Positions 43,488 through 53,210 of a stretch of 64,000 bases of DNA are shown here, in pieces. Position numbers and translations under genes: made by a program. The notes under the pieces are model-generated. The model was not told where the DNA came from. It did no database searches and saw nothing but the letters and a program-made list of their open reading frames with translations. Within the stretch, counting starts at the first letter, position 1, and every line of letters starts with the position of its first letter. The stretch comes from Deltaproteobacteria bacterium. GTDB taxonomy: Bacteria; Bdellovibrionota_B; Oligoflexia; Oligoflexales; Bog-1112. The stretch covers positions 29,290-93,289 of the forward strand of contig CANIBL010000002.1 in assembly GCA_947466225.1 (NCBI GenBank), written 5' to 3'.

Positions 43488-45132
43488 GGGACGGTTCCTT
43501 TTCATTCTTATGCCGTTTGGCTTCTTGGATCAGGGCGCGAAATAGCGGGTGCGGCTTCATCGGCTTGCTTTTCAATTCTGGATGAAATTGGCAGGCGACA
43601 AACCAGGGATGGGCATCATACTCCATAATTTCCATTAATTTTCCATCAGGGGAGATGCCGCTAAATGTCATCCCACTCCCTTCAAAGGCTTCCTTGTAGA
43701 TCGTATTAAATTCATATCGATGGCGGTGACGCTCCGTAATTTGCTCTTGCTGATACGCTGCACCAGCCTTGCTACCCGCTTGTAGCTGGCAGGGGTATCC
43801 GCCGAGCCGCATCGTGCCGCCTTTCTTCACCAAGGCGCGCTGCTCATTCATCAGCGTGATTACAGGTTTTTCTGCGTCCATATCCCACTCTAAACTGGTA
43901 GCCGCTTCGGTTTTGCCCAATACATTGCGACAAAATTCAATGGCTGCGACTTGCAGCCCCAAGCAGATTCCCAAAAAGGGCACTTGCTCCACACGAGCGA
44001 ACTCCACGGCACGAATTTTTCCATTCACACCGCGATTGCCAAACCCCCCCGGCACGATAATACCATGATACGGCCGTAGCTGCTGGGGGTCCCACGTGGG
44101 ACTCTCCAAATCCGCAGAATCGATATAGTCGATTTCTACGGTGACCTCGTTGTATAAGCCGGCGTGGAGGAGGGATTCTTCAATGGATTTATAGGAGTCG
44201 GCGACAAGGGTATATTTTCCCACTACGGCGATTTTAACTTGGCCTTTGGGATTTTCAATGCGGCGAGCGATAGCGTGCCATTCATGCAAGTCAGGCTTGC
44301 GGGTCCAAATGCCGAGGGCATCGACGACGATTTGATCGAGCTTTTGGGCATGAAAAGCCAAGGGCATCGTATAAATATTCGCCACATCCTCGGCAGAAAT
44401 TACTTGATTCGGGGCGACGTTACAAAAACGGGCGATTTTGAGCTTGAGCTCCTCTGGCAGGAGGGACTCGCTGCGACAAACCAATATATCCGGTTGGATG
44501 CCGATAGAGCGTAGCTCTTTTACGGAGTGCTGGGTCGGTTTGGTTTTCAGCTCACGGGCAGCCGCGATGTAGGGAACCAGGGTAAGGTGGATATATAAGA
44601 CATTGGCTTGACCCAGTTCGTAGCGCATTTGGCGGATGGCTTCGAGAAAGGGAAGGCCTTCGATGTCCCCTACGGTGCCTCCGATTTCAATGATGGAAAT
44701 ATCGGCCCCCTCTGAGGCACGAAAGATATTTTCTTTGATTTGGGCTGTGACATGGGGGACCACCTGTACAGTGCCCCCGAGATAATCTCCGTTTCGCTCT
44801 TTGGATAAAACGGCGTCATAGACTTGTCCCGTAGTAAAGCTATTGGCACGAGAGAGTTGGGCGTGGGTGAATCGCTCGTAATGGCCGAGATCAAGGTCAG
44901 TTTCTGCTCCATCCTCTGTAACAAATACTTCGCCGTGCTGAGTCGGGCTCATGGTGCCCGGATCGATGTTGAGGTAGGGGTCAGCTTTGCTCAAGGCCAC
45001 ACGCAAGCCGCGTGTTTCCAGGAGGGCCCCTAAGCTGGAAGCCACAATGCCCTTGCCGAGTGAGGAGACAACTCCGCCGGTAACAAAAATAAACTTGGTA
45101 TGCTGTCGGGTATCGCTCATGGTGCTGCTCAT
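43477..45132 (-). CDS. pyrG: CTP synthase
   Basis: 551 residues. The synthase domain opens KFIFVTGGVVSSLGKGIVASSLGALLE and has DPYLNIDPGTMSPTQHGEVFVTEDGAETDLDLGHYERF. The glutaminase domain has FGNRGVNGKIRA, nucleophile Cys in FLGICLGLQVAAIEF and the His/Glu of CQFHPELKSKP. It aminates UTP to CTP. The start is ATG 45132 or the in-frame ATG at 45120; neither has a strong site. It heads the pyrG-kdsD-lptCAB-rpoN-rapZ string. Confidence 0.96.
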   Translation of the reverse strand: MSSTMSDTRQHTKFIFVTGGVVSSLGKGIVASSLGALLETRGLRVALSKADPYLNIDPGTMSPTQHGEVFVTEDGAETDLDLGHYERFTHAQLSRANSFTTGQVYDAVLSKERNGDYLGGTVQVVPHVTAQIKENIFRASEGADISIIEIGGTVGDIEGLPFLEAIRQMRYELGQANVLYIHLTLVPYIAAARELKTKPTQHSVKELRSIGIQPDILVCRSESLLPEELKLKIARFCNVAPNQVISAEDVANIYTMPLAFHAQKLDQIVVDALGIWTRKPDLHEWHAIARRIENPKGQVKIAVVGKYTLVADSYKSIEESLLHAGLYNEVTVEIDYIDSADLESPTWDPQQLRPYHGIIVPGGFGNRGVNGKIRAVEFARVEQVPFLGICLGLQVAAIEFCRNVLGKTEAATSLEWDMDAEKPVITLMNEQRALVKKGGTMRLGGYPCQLQAGSKAGAAYQQEQITERHRHRYEFNTIYKEAFEGSGMTFSGISPDGKLMEIMEYDAHPWFVACQFHPELKSKPMKPHPLFRALIQEAKRHKNEKEPSHVA

Positions 45133-45249
45133 TGTCGGTGGTAAAAAGACAAGAGATGCTAGACCAAAACCAGTATCTTGTCCACGCAGTTGCTCTTTTT
45201 TGGCGGAACCACCACAGTTGGTATTGCCCAAAAACTTTCACACAACGTG

Positions 45250-45255
45250 TATAAT
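45250..45255 (+). promoter_or_regulatory. Possible -10 box for the outer-membrane candidate gene
   Basis: A perfect TATAAT lies 37 bp before the start codon. The nearest -35-like hexamer (TTGCCC, 45224-45229) is 20 bp away, too far for a good match, so only the -10 is suggested. Confidence 0.35.
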
Positions 45256-45291
45256 ACAAGAAGATTTCTCTCTTTCTTGTAAAGGTTTACT

Positions 45292-46296
45292 ATGATGCGT
45301 GCACCAGTTCGATTTTTATGGGTTTGGGGTTGGTTTTTTTTCCCTCACATATTATCGGCTGCAACGATCGTGAAACTCAGTGAAAAAAAGCATGTTGTGC
45401 TTCTCGATGCAGGCGAGATCGATGGGTTTGTCAACGGCAAGACCGTCTGCTTCTTTGATGAGGCCCAGCAGCCATTATCCTGTGGAAAAATTGTAAAACA
45501 TAAAGAAACACAATCCTATGTACAGGTGGACAAATCAGACATCCATAAACTCCAGAAAGGTTTTTTTGCCCATCTCCAACCAGAAGGCGTCGTAGCCGAT
45601 CACCGCTGGGGCATAACCGGTGCGTATACCCCTTGGTTTGTAACGCCATTCTCAGTGGCAGTACCCAATTATGTTGCGCCTGCAGTGGGGGTCAATTATG
45701 TAGACTCGCTTTGGACGCGAAGGCAGACGGAGTCTTCCAGTTTCACTGCACTTACGGCAGAGCTATACGCGACCTCTTGGCATATTAGAGGGGGGCTTCG
45801 GTATATGCCACTGCAGATCGTGCCCCAGGTGCAATATAACTATGACAACGCAGATACACATACCTATGTGAATCGAACTTTTTCTGGTTTTGCCATTGGT
45901 TTTTTTGGTGCATACGATTTTTATCGTAAGGGGGGATTTTCCCTGGGGGGGGGGCTTGATGTGAACGAAAGTAGGGTTTCTGTAGACGTACAAGCACAAA
46001 ATGATGCTGGTACGCTTGATGAGAGTATTTTTTCTATAAAGTCTTCTCTTACGGTATTTTCGCTATACATCCCGGTGCGATATGAAAAATCGCTTTTCCA
46101 CTCGAATTTTTCTCTTTCTCTTGGAGGGGATATTCTCATTCCCTTGTTCGCATTTGGATCGCCAAATGTCATAGAAACAGACGCTGTGAATGGCGGGAAG
46201 GTTACGGATACCATTTCTGACGCGCAAAGTGTGTTGGCACACAACAAGAACACCTTTGGGGTGGGGTTGTTTCTGGGGATTACCTATTCGCGATGA
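45292..46296 (+). CDS. Putative outer-membrane beta-barrel protein
   Basis: 334 residues with a signal peptide (about 1-24, ending LSAA). An N-terminal domain (about 25-105) resembles a small periplasmic fold: KKHVVLLDAGEIDGFVNGKTVCFF. The rest shows alternating hydrophobic/aromatic strands separated by Gly/Asn/Asp turns (TAELYATSWHIRGGLRYMP, FSGFAIGFFGAYDFYRKGGFSLGGGLDV, LYIPVRYEKSLFHSNFSLSLGGDILIPL), typical of a porin-like barrel. The last strand is FGVGLFLGITYSR, not ending in Phe. AAAGG precedes the start. Function unknown. Confidence 0.7.
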   Translation: MMRAPVRFLWVWGWFFFPHILSAATIVKLSEKKHVVLLDAGEIDGFVNGKTVCFFDEAQQPLSCGKIVKHKETQSYVQVDKSDIHKLQKGFFAHLQPEGVVADHRWGITGAYTPWFVTPFSVAVPNYVAPAVGVNYVDSLWTRRQTESSSFTALTAELYATSWHIRGGLRYMPLQIVPQVQYNYDNADTHTYVNRTFSGFAIGFFGAYDFYRKGGFSLGGGLDVNESRVSVDVQAQNDAGTLDESIFSIKSSLTVFSLYIPVRYEKSLFHSNFSLSLGGDILIPLFAFGSPNVIETDAVNGGKVTDTISDAQSVLAHNKNTFGVGLFLGITYSR

Positions 46297-46383
46297 GTTC
46301 ATACGCCAGGCAGCCCTTTTCCTCCCTATGCAGCTTTGATTTTTACCGCTCATGGTGGTAAGAAAACGCTCCACCACCAAGAA

Positions 46384-46444
46384 ATTCCAAAAAAAGTGGA
46401 TATTTTTGGCGTACGAGTCGAAGAATATCCACTTTTTTTGGAAT
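46384..46444. terminator. Long perfect inverted repeat, probable bidirectional terminator
   Basis: The 21-nt arm ATTCCAAAAAAAGTGGATATT (46384-46404; written here in full as it is the arm) and its exact complement at 46424-46444 enclose a 19-nt loop; three more pairs can form at the loop side. A7 is in the 5' arm and T7 in the 3' arm on both strands, the orientation expected of a terminator. It lies between the outer-membrane candidate and mutS, only 30 bp before the mutS start. Confidence 0.7.
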
Positions 46445-46473
46445 GATGAATCTTTTCTACTCCCGAGGATCCC

Positions 46474-49194
46474 ATGCAGCCAGTGCCTACCGCGGCGGAA
46501 ATTTCTGCGATGACGCCCATGATGCGGCAATATTTTGACCTAAAAACAGCATGCCCGGATGCTATCCTCTTGTTTCGTATGGGGGATTTTTTCGAAATTT
46601 TTGGCGCAGATGCGGAACTCGTAGCTCCCCTCCTAGATATTGCGCTGACCAGCCGGGAGAGAGGCGACCAGCAGCGAATTAAATTTTGTGGCATGCCGCA
46701 TCACAGTGCAAAGGGCTACTGGCTCAAACTTCTGCGCCGAGGCTACAAAATTGCCATCGCCGATCAGGTCGAGGATGCGGCCTTGGCTAAGGGGTTAGTT
46801 CGGCGAGAAATCACCAAGATCTTGACCCCTGGCTGTGTCGATGACCTCGAGGGGCTAGAAGCCACTGCGCCTAACTATCTCATGGCGTTATACGAAGAGC
46901 CGACGAGCAAAGCCTGGGCCTTGCTCGTTACGGATGTTTCTACTGGTGAATTGCGGTTGGCCTCTGTCGCAGAGGCGGAGATTCCCGGCTGGATTGAGAC
47001 CTTGGCACCAAAGGAAATTTTGGTGCGTCGGTTTTACCAAGGGCCGTTGCAAAAGCAGCTTGCAACACTACAAGTTCGACCTCCCGCAGTGAGCACCTTG
47101 CCGGAATCTTTGTTGCACGATGCTGCCCAACAAACCCAGCTCTTGCAGCGCGTCTTTCCCAAGAAACCCTTGGCGGAGCATCCTTGTGGCGCCGTTATCG
47201 GTGGGGAAACCCTCTTGGCCAGCGTACTCGGGCATGTGGAGCAGATGAAGATCTCGTTGCTACCCTTTCGGTTGGTGCAAGGATTACGCGATCCAGAGTC
47301 TTTTTGCCTTGAACCCATTGCGGTACGAGATCTCGAGATCTTTGAAACCTTGCGCGATCGGTCTCCTCACGGCAGTCTGTTGACCCAGATTAACTACTGC
47401 CAATCCCCTATGGGTGTGCGGTTGTTGCGTTGGTCCTTACAGCATCCTCTGCTACAAGCCAATGCGATTTCCAAACGGCATACTGGGGTGGCGCAGTTTC
47501 TTGCCTTGCAGCCGGAGACCTTTGCCTCCCTTCAAGCTGGACTCAAGGGGTGTGGGGATTTGGAGCGTTTGACAGCGCGCTTGGTGGCTGGATCTGCGAC
47601 CCCCCGTGAGCTAGGGGTATTGCGAGATACGTTGCGCAAGCTCGTTGCGTTGACGGCACGTCTTCATCAAGATCGCAGTCCTGCGGCAATGGCATTATTG
47701 GAACACCTGACCTCTTCCTCTCGTGAGTTGCAGGTTCTTGAGATTTTGGAGCAAAGCTTACAAGAGGAGCCGGGCATCTTGGGCGAGGGCACGCGAGTGT
47801 TTCGTTCTGGCGTGGATCCAGCCTTGGATGGCCATTTGCATGATACCCAGCATGGAGAAGAAAAAGTCGAAGCGTATCAGGAGAAGCTTCGAGCTGAGAC
47901 TGGCATCTCCAGTCTGAAAATCAAGCGACACAATACATTTGGGCTTTTGTTGGAAGTAACTCGGACGCACTTTACCAAAATTCCGGCTCATTTCATTCGT
48001 CGACAAACCATGGTGAACTGTGAGCGGTTTGTCACGGAAGACTTACAGGAGCTCGATGAACAGTTGTCTCATGCCACTCGCTTTGCCATCGAGCGAGAGT
48101 TTGCTGTCTATGTTGCATTGCTAGAGCGTCTTGCTGGGGAAAAGGACGTTCTGTTTCAAGCTGCCTCGACTTTGGCTTCTTTTGATCTGCTCTTGTCGTT
48201 TGCCATGTTGGCACAAAAAAAATCTTACACCCGCGCTACCTTTTCTCCGCAGCGACTCTACTTACGGGCTGCACGTCATCCCGTGGTGGAGGCATTTGTG
48301 GGGATATCTGATTTTGTCGCCAATGATATTGAAATGTCCCCAGAGGGGAAATTTTTGCTGCTTACGGGCCCCAATATGGGGGGAAAATCCACCCTTATGC
48401 GTCAAACCGCGATTTGTGCCTTGTTAAACCAAATCGGGTGTTTTGTGCCTGCAGAGACAGCGGTACTTCCGATTTTTGATCAGATTTATACTCGTGTTGG
48501 CGCTAGTGATGATTTAAGTCGGGGGCTGTCGACATTTATGACTGAGATGAACGAGGCTGCTACAATTTTGCGTCATGCAACGTCCCAGAGTCTGGTCTTG
48601 CTAGATGAAGTGGGTCGAGGGACTTCGACGGAAGATGGACTGGCACTGGCTTGGAGCATTTTTCAAGAGTTGGTGAGCCAAGTGGGCGCTTGGATGTTTT
48701 TTTCTACCCACTATCATGAACTGGTTCCATTGGCACAGAGTCTGCCAAATGTGCAACTCATTCAAACTGAAGTGTTGGAGTCGGAACAAGGCGTTACCTT
48801 TACCCACCGCGTGATACCGGGATTTTGCCCGAGTTCGTTTGGGTTAGAGGTTGCAAGTCTAGCTGGGATTCCAGAGCGAGTGGTGGCAACAGCTCGAGTG
48901 TTTTTACAGACGCAGAAATCCGACGGGGCGATGATGGCGCTGCGTGCGGTGGAAGCGCATGCAAAGCCACTCCCGCCTGCTGATCCTAGACGAGAAGCAG
49001 CATTGGTAAAGCTCGAACGCGTATCACTCAATCGATTGACCCCGTTGCAAGCCCTGAACCTATTGCATGAGTTGCAGTCTATGCTGGCACAAGAAGCGGT
49101 GGTGATGCGTCAAGGGTCATTGTTTACCCCCGGTGTCTTATATCCCCGACCTGAAGAGCGAGGCTTTATACCGCATGAGGTAAAACCCCAATAA
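46474..49194 (+). CDS. mutS: DNA mismatch repair protein MutS
   Basis: 906 residues. The mismatch-binding N-terminal domain has MMRQYFDLKTACPDAILLFRMGDFFEIFGADA with the Phe-x-Glu motif as FFEIF. Connector, lever and clamp domains follow, then the ATPase with Walker A GPNMGGKSTLMRQ near residue 631, DDLSRGLSTFMTEM, Walker B LVLLDEVGRGTST and THYHEL. Standard MutS1. A dual-function C-terminal helix region is present. CGAGGAT precedes the ATG. Its end overlaps the convergent EEP gene by 29 nt. Confidence 0.97.
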   Translation: MQPVPTAAEISAMTPMMRQYFDLKTACPDAILLFRMGDFFEIFGADAELVAPLLDIALTSRERGDQQRIKFCGMPHHSAKGYWLKLLRRGYKIAIADQVEDAALAKGLVRREITKILTPGCVDDLEGLEATAPNYLMALYEEPTSKAWALLVTDVSTGELRLASVAEAEIPGWIETLAPKEILVRRFYQGPLQKQLATLQVRPPAVSTLPESLLHDAAQQTQLLQRVFPKKPLAEHPCGAVIGGETLLASVLGHVEQMKISLLPFRLVQGLRDPESFCLEPIAVRDLEIFETLRDRSPHGSLLTQINYCQSPMGVRLLRWSLQHPLLQANAISKRHTGVAQFLALQPETFASLQAGLKGCGDLERLTARLVAGSATPRELGVLRDTLRKLVALTARLHQDRSPAAMALLEHLTSSSRELQVLEILEQSLQEEPGILGEGTRVFRSGVDPALDGHLHDTQHGEEKVEAYQEKLRAETGISSLKIKRHNTFGLLLEVTRTHFTKIPAHFIRRQTMVNCERFVTEDLQELDEQLSHATRFAIEREFAVYVALLERLAGEKDVLFQAASTLASFDLLLSFAMLAQKKSYTRATFSPQRLYLRAARHPVVEAFVGISDFVANDIEMSPEGKFLLLTGPNMGGKSTLMRQTAICALLNQIGCFVPAETAVLPIFDQIYTRVGASDDLSRGLSTFMTEMNEAATILRHATSQSLVLLDEVGRGTSTEDGLALAWSIFQELVSQVGAWMFFSTHYHELVPLAQSLPNVQLIQTEVLESEQGVTFTHRVIPGFCPSSFGLEVASLAGIPERVVATARVFLQTQKSDGAMMALRAVEAHAKPLPPADPRREAALVKLERVSLNRLTPLQALNLLHELQSMLAQEAVVMRQGSLFTPGVLYPRPEERGFIPHEVKPQ

Positions 49195-50119
49195 CAGGCA
49201 GATGGTCAGAGGCTGGCTTTTTCCATTCATAGTGGGTGGGGATTTCCCATTTTATGGGGCGAGAGGGGTTGCTATCCAGAATGTAGTCGATGGTACTGGT
49301 ATGCCCGGCTGTTCCTGGGTTGGTGCAACAGGTTTTAGGCGGGGATGAAATTTTAAGTGAAACTTCCGTTGAGATCCCGGCATAAGAAAAAGGGGCCAAC
49401 TTTCGCAGTGCCGTATCATGATCGTTGAAATCTCCAGCTAAAATAATTCGATATGACTGAAGTGACGTGATTTCGTCCTGAGTAAGATGCGCAGTAAGCC
49501 CTTTGCTGAGCGCGAGTTCCATTTTTTCCCTTGTTGCCGTATGACCATTGTGTAGATTCACCAAAATCAATTTTTGTTTGAAGAGTAAAATTTGATAGGG
49601 CCGGCCTGACTCAAACTCTCCTGTGATTTTTTTCCAAAGGGTGTACATATTTTTGTTGTAGTAGGTTATTTGCTCTTCGAGGCCACTTTTATGAGCCACG
49701 CTGGCGAAATTTGAAAAGACAGTGGGGAGGTCCTGTTCAATGATTTCATGATGGGTGGCTTCTTGTAAGGCAATAAAATCTAGATCTCCATAGTCTTCCG
49801 TTGCCTTTTTTATGTTCTCTCCTACATTTTGGGCACAAATGGTTCTCTGATCCGACACAATCGAGCATGAAGCGCCTAGGGTTCGGCTATGCGTCATGCA
49901 TTCCCAGCAGATATTGTACGTGAGTATGGAAATGGTTTTTTCTTTTCGCATACGAGGTTTTATAGGCGGCACTTCGGTTATAAAAGGAGGTTTGTCGCGT
50001 ATTATGGTTGCTGCAGGAAAGGTTTTCCTATTGGAGTGGGTATGGCAAGCGATGGTAAGGAAAAGCCCTGTGACGATCAATAGGCTGATCCATATGTTCC
50101 TTTTGTGTTTTCTCTGCAC
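49166..50119 (-). CDS. Secreted or lipid-anchored endonuclease/exonuclease/phosphatase (EEP) family protein
   Basis: 317 residues. The start is GTG with AAGGAGG 5 nt upstream. The signal has a TIAC lipobox near residue 25, predicting a lipoprotein. EEP motifs in order: ILTYNICWE, FIALQEA, LVNLHNGH, IILAGDFNDHD, STIDYILDS and SDHLPVIG, so the metal and catalytic Asn, Glu, Asp, Asn, Asp and His are in place. Substrate may be nucleic acid or a phospholipid/phosphoinositide; the sequence does not decide. Its last 29 nt overlap mutS. Confidence 0.85.
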   Translation of the reverse strand: MQRKHKRNIWISLLIVTGLFLTIACHTHSNRKTFPAATIIRDKPPFITEVPPIKPRMRKEKTISILTYNICWECMTHSRTLGASCSIVSDQRTICAQNVGENIKKATEDYGDLDFIALQEATHHEIIEQDLPTVFSNFASVAHKSGLEEQITYYNKNMYTLWKKITGEFESGRPYQILLFKQKLILVNLHNGHTATREKMELALSKGLTAHLTQDEITSLQSYRIILAGDFNDHDTALRKLAPFSYAGISTEVSLKISSPPKTCCTNPGTAGHTSTIDYILDSNPSRPIKWEIPTHYEWKKPASDHLPVIGVLPHAV

Positions 50120-50149
50120 AATACCTCCTTACTGTTTTTGCAAGGAAGG

Positions 50150-50181
50150 GTCTGGGGAAACTGCTTAGCTGGTTCTCCAGT
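50150..50181. repeat. Family A palindromic repeat, copy 4
   Basis: CTGGGGA, core AACTGCTTAGCTGGT, TCTCCAG. The outer T- and A-tracts are reduced. It lies in the 278-bp divergent gap between the EEP gene and the DUF1688 gene; nothing else is recognised in that gap. Confidence 0.75.
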
Positions 50182-50397
50182 AAGATGAGCTTCAGGCAAA
50201 AAATATTCTATACATAGTATAGCCATACTTTTAAAGACAAGAAAGTACGGGCTACCGCGCTAAATAAATAAGAAAAATCTCTGCGCAAACAAAAACACAG
50301 GGCGATATTTTCCGAAGATGAAAAATCCATAAAAATCCCTACCCACCCAGGCGTAGATCGAGTACGGTCTAGAAAACGATCTATTTTTGGAATCATC

Positions 50398-51618
50398 ATG
50401 CAAGTACATACCGCTGCTATACAGGCGCTGCGTGACCCGTTTGAAATTCGAAGACGATGTGCGCAACTCTACCAATTTGTGCAACATCACGATTCCCGGT
50501 ACTTCGATCTCCGTATGGAGCAGCTTCCAGCCGTGGTGGACTATGTCCAAACAGAAATCGAGAAAAACTATCCCAAAGGCGATATCCCCTATCACAGTCG
50601 ATGGCGCCACTTTGACTGTGGCAATGTAGATCGCGTATCTCCTTTGCGAGAATCGCTATCAAAAGAAAATATGAAGATGCAGCGCCTGCAACTTTGTGAG
50701 CTAGCGGTATTATCTGTTCTCTTGGATGCAGGGGCTGGTTCGCAGTGGCGTTATATAGATCCACATTCTCAGCGAGTATTTTCTCGATCTGAAGGTCTTG
50801 CTCTTGCTAGCTTGTACGGTGTGCAGCAGGGCTTTTTTTCCTCTCAACGAGACCCTGGCATTGTGGATGCACACGGATTGCAAACGTTGCAATTGGAAAC
50901 CCTAGCGCAGATTTTTCAGGTGAGTGCGGAAAATCCTCTGGTCGGCCTTTCCAATCGGTTGGCATTACTCCAACGCTTAGGGGATGTAGTGGCGCAGTAC
51001 AAGGGTAGCTTGGATGTGCACCGGCGTTTGGGTGCTGTGGTTGCAGATTGTTTTGCTGATGGGACCTCTATTACAGCAAGTCAAATTTTCGCGCATTGGC
51101 TTGCGGTATTCTCTCCAATTTGGCCCTCGGGATATTATCTCGGTCCAGTGAATCTTGGGGATGTGGGCGAGCACCCTTGCGTGACGGGAATCCCAGGAAC
51201 AGAAGGGTTGGTGCCGTTTCACAAGTTGTCCCAATGGCTTACCTACTCTTTACTCGAGCCATTTGAATGGAGCGGTATTTCAGTCACAGGTATCGAAGCA
51301 CTGACGGGTTTACCCGAGTACCGAAATGGCGGGTTATTTTTGGACTTTGGTGTGATGCAACCCAAGCAGGCAGATTTTTGGCAGGTGCGCCATATTCCCA
51401 CCAGTCCTTGTATGGTGGAATGGCGTGCCTTGACGGTGTGTCTATTAGATGAAGTGGGCTGTGCGGTACGAAAAGCACGCGGTGTAACCGCCGAAGCCTT
51501 TCCCTTGGCAAAACTTCTCCAAGGCGGTACTTGGAGCGCAGGACGGCGCATCGCGCAAGAAAAGCGCTCCACCGGTGAGCCTCCGCTACAAATCCAGATC
51601 GAAGGAACCCTCTTCTGA
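50398..51618 (+). CDS. DUF1688/URC4 family protein (uracil catabolism-associated)
   Basis: 406 residues. Family features are [58 protein letters not shown], a GDVGEHPC segment and [15 protein letters not shown] near the C-terminus. DUF1688 corresponds to URC4/Urg3, genetically required for the URC route of uracil breakdown in yeasts; its chemistry is not established. It is followed 10 nt later by upp and then psuG. In URC systems uracil is first turned into UMP by UPRTase, so the adjacency is meaningful. No URC1-type cyclohydrolase is in the window. Confidence 0.88.
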   Translation: MQVHTAAIQALRDPFEIRRRCAQLYQFVQHHDSRYFDLRMEQLPAVVDYVQTEIEKNYPKGDIPYHSRWRHFDCGNVDRVSPLRESLSKENMKMQRLQLCELAVLSVLLDAGAGSQWRYIDPHSQRVFSRSEGLALASLYGVQQGFFSSQRDPGIVDAHGLQTLQLETLAQIFQVSAENPLVGLSNRLALLQRLGDVVAQYKGSLDVHRRLGAVVADCFADGTSITASQIFAHWLAVFSPIWPSGYYLGPVNLGDVGEHPCVTGIPGTEGLVPFHKLSQWLTYSLLEPFEWSGISVTGIEALTGLPEYRNGGLFLDFGVMQPKQADFWQVRHIPTSPCMVEWRALTVCLLDEVGCAVRKARGVTAEAFPLAKLLQGGTWSAGRRIAQEKRSTGEPPLQIQIEGTLF

Positions 51619-51628
51619 AGGAGCCCAT

Positions 51629-52267
51629 ATGTTGAAACCGAATTACGTACACATTATCGATCACCCCTTGGTTCAGCATAAGTTGAGTTTGCTGCGGAAA
51701 AAAGAAACCAGCACCAATAAATTTCGCTCTTTGATGCGAGAGCTGAGTTTATTGTTGGGATATGAAGTAACACGCAATTTCAAAACTACCTTAGAAACCA
51801 TCGAAACACCCATGACTACCATGGATGCGCCATTTCTGATGCGGCCGAAGCCGGCCTTGATCTCCATTTTGCGTGCGGGAAATGGAATTTTGGACGGTAT
51901 GTTGGAGCTTTTGCCTTCTGCCAAAGTGGGGCATATCGGATTGTATCGTCAGGAAAATGCCAACAGTATTGTGGAGTATTACTTCAAAGTGCCCGACGAT
52001 ATCGCATCACGGGATGTCTTGGTGCTGGACCCTATGTTGGCCACAGGTCAATCTGCCGTGATTGCAGTTAATCGACTCAAGAAAAAATGTTCGCGTCAAA
52101 TTTTTTTCGTTTGTATTCTCGCAGCGCCAGAGGGAATCGAATATTTTCACAGCGTGCATCCAGATGTGCCGATTTACACGGCTTCTGTCGATGAAAGGCT
52201 GAACGAAAAAAATTACATCCTGCCAGGATTGGGGGATGCAGGAGACCGCTTGTATGGAACCCAGTGA
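51629..52267 (+). CDS. upp: Uracil phosphoribosyltransferase
   Basis: 212 residues. [50 protein letters not shown]-binding [18 protein letters not shown] and the C-terminal uracil-binding [17 protein letters not shown]. It makes UMP from uracil and PRPP. The start ATG at 51629 has AAGGAG upstream; an in-frame ATG 18 codons earlier lies within the DUF1688 gene. It overlaps psuG by 14 nt. Confidence 0.96.
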   Translation: MLKPNYVHIIDHPLVQHKLSLLRKKETSTNKFRSLMRELSLLLGYEVTRNFKTTLETIETPMTTMDAPFLMRPKPALISILRAGNGILDGMLELLPSAKVGHIGLYRQENANSIVEYYFKVPDDIASRDVLVLDPMLATGQSAVIAVNRLKKKCSRQIFFVCILAAPEGIEYFHSVHPDVPIYTASVDERLNEKNYILPGLGDAGDRLYGTQ

Positions 52268-53210
52268 GTGCTTAACTCATAACGAGAGCCATGGTGTTAT
52301 AGCCAGTCCACTTCCCATTTCAGTTCATCCCCGTGTGATGGAGGCCTTGCGTAGCAAGCGGCCTGTATTGGCGCTAGAATCTACAGTGATTACTCATGGG
52401 CTTCCATGGCCTGCCAATTTAGAACTAGCAGAAGAACTAGAAGCCATCGCCCATGGCCAAGGCGTGGAGCCAGCAACGATTGCGGTAGTAGCGGGTCGGA
52501 TTACGATCGGGTTGAGTGCAGAAGAGAAGCGGCATTTGGCGCAAGCTGGTACTGCTTGTTGGAAGCTGTCGAGTTATGACTTACCCGTGGCTTTGGCACG
52601 CAAAGCCTGGGGGTCTACCACAGTCGCAGGTACGTTGTTCTGTGCGCAACGGGCTGGAATTCGCGTGTTTGCCACCGGAGGAATCGGTGGCGTTCATCGA
52701 GGCTATGCCCAATTGCCGGATGTATCTCACGATCTCATGGCATTGGCGCGGTATGATCTTGTGACAGTTTCGGCTGGGGCAAAAGCCATTCTGGATTTGC
52801 CTGCGACCTGGGAGCAGCTCGAAACCCAAGGGGTGCTCACCCTTGGGTGGCGATGTAAGGAGTTCCCGGCTTTTTACTATGGAAACAGCGGGATTTTGCT
52901 GCCTTATACGGTAGAGCATGCATCGGAGATCGCGGAAATCTACAAGACAAGAACCGGTGGGATCTTGGTGGTCAATCCGGTTCCTGGAACGGCAGAAATT
53001 CCACGGGCAGAAATCGAACCTTGTATTATAGAGGCATGCGCAAGGGCCGAGGCGCAAGGGATTCGAGGCAAAGCTGTGACGCCTTTCTTACTACATGCAT
53101 TGAAAGACATCACCTGGGGGCGCTCGGTAGAAACCAATTGTGCGCTACTTCGACATAATGTGGAAGTTGGAGCTCAAATTGCCATCAGCATTGCAAGAGC
53201 GGCATTGTAG
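52254..53210 (+). CDS. psuG: Pseudouridine-5'-phosphate glycosidase
   Basis: 318 residues. [20 protein letters not shown] (catalytic Glu), [58 protein letters not shown], and the Schiff-base Lys in [13 protein letters not shown]. It reversibly converts pseudouridine 5'-phosphate to uracil and ribose 5-phosphate. The start ATG 52254 has GGAG upstream within the end of upp. No psuK kinase is adjacent. It ends 37 nt inside the convergent heptosyltransferase gene. Confidence 0.95.
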   Translation: MEPSECLTHNESHGVIASPLPISVHPRVMEALRSKRPVLALESTVITHGLPWPANLELAEELEAIAHGQGVEPATIAVVAGRITIGLSAEEKRHLAQAGTACWKLSSYDLPVALARKAWGSTTVAGTLFCAQRAGIRVFATGGIGGVHRGYAQLPDVSHDLMALARYDLVTVSAGAKAILDLPATWEQLETQGVLTLGWRCKEFPAFYYGNSGILLPYTVEHASEIAEIYKTRTGGILVVNPVPGTAEIPRAEIEPCIIEACARAEAQGIRGKAVTPFLLHALKDITWGRSVETNCALLRHNVEVGAQIAISIARAAL

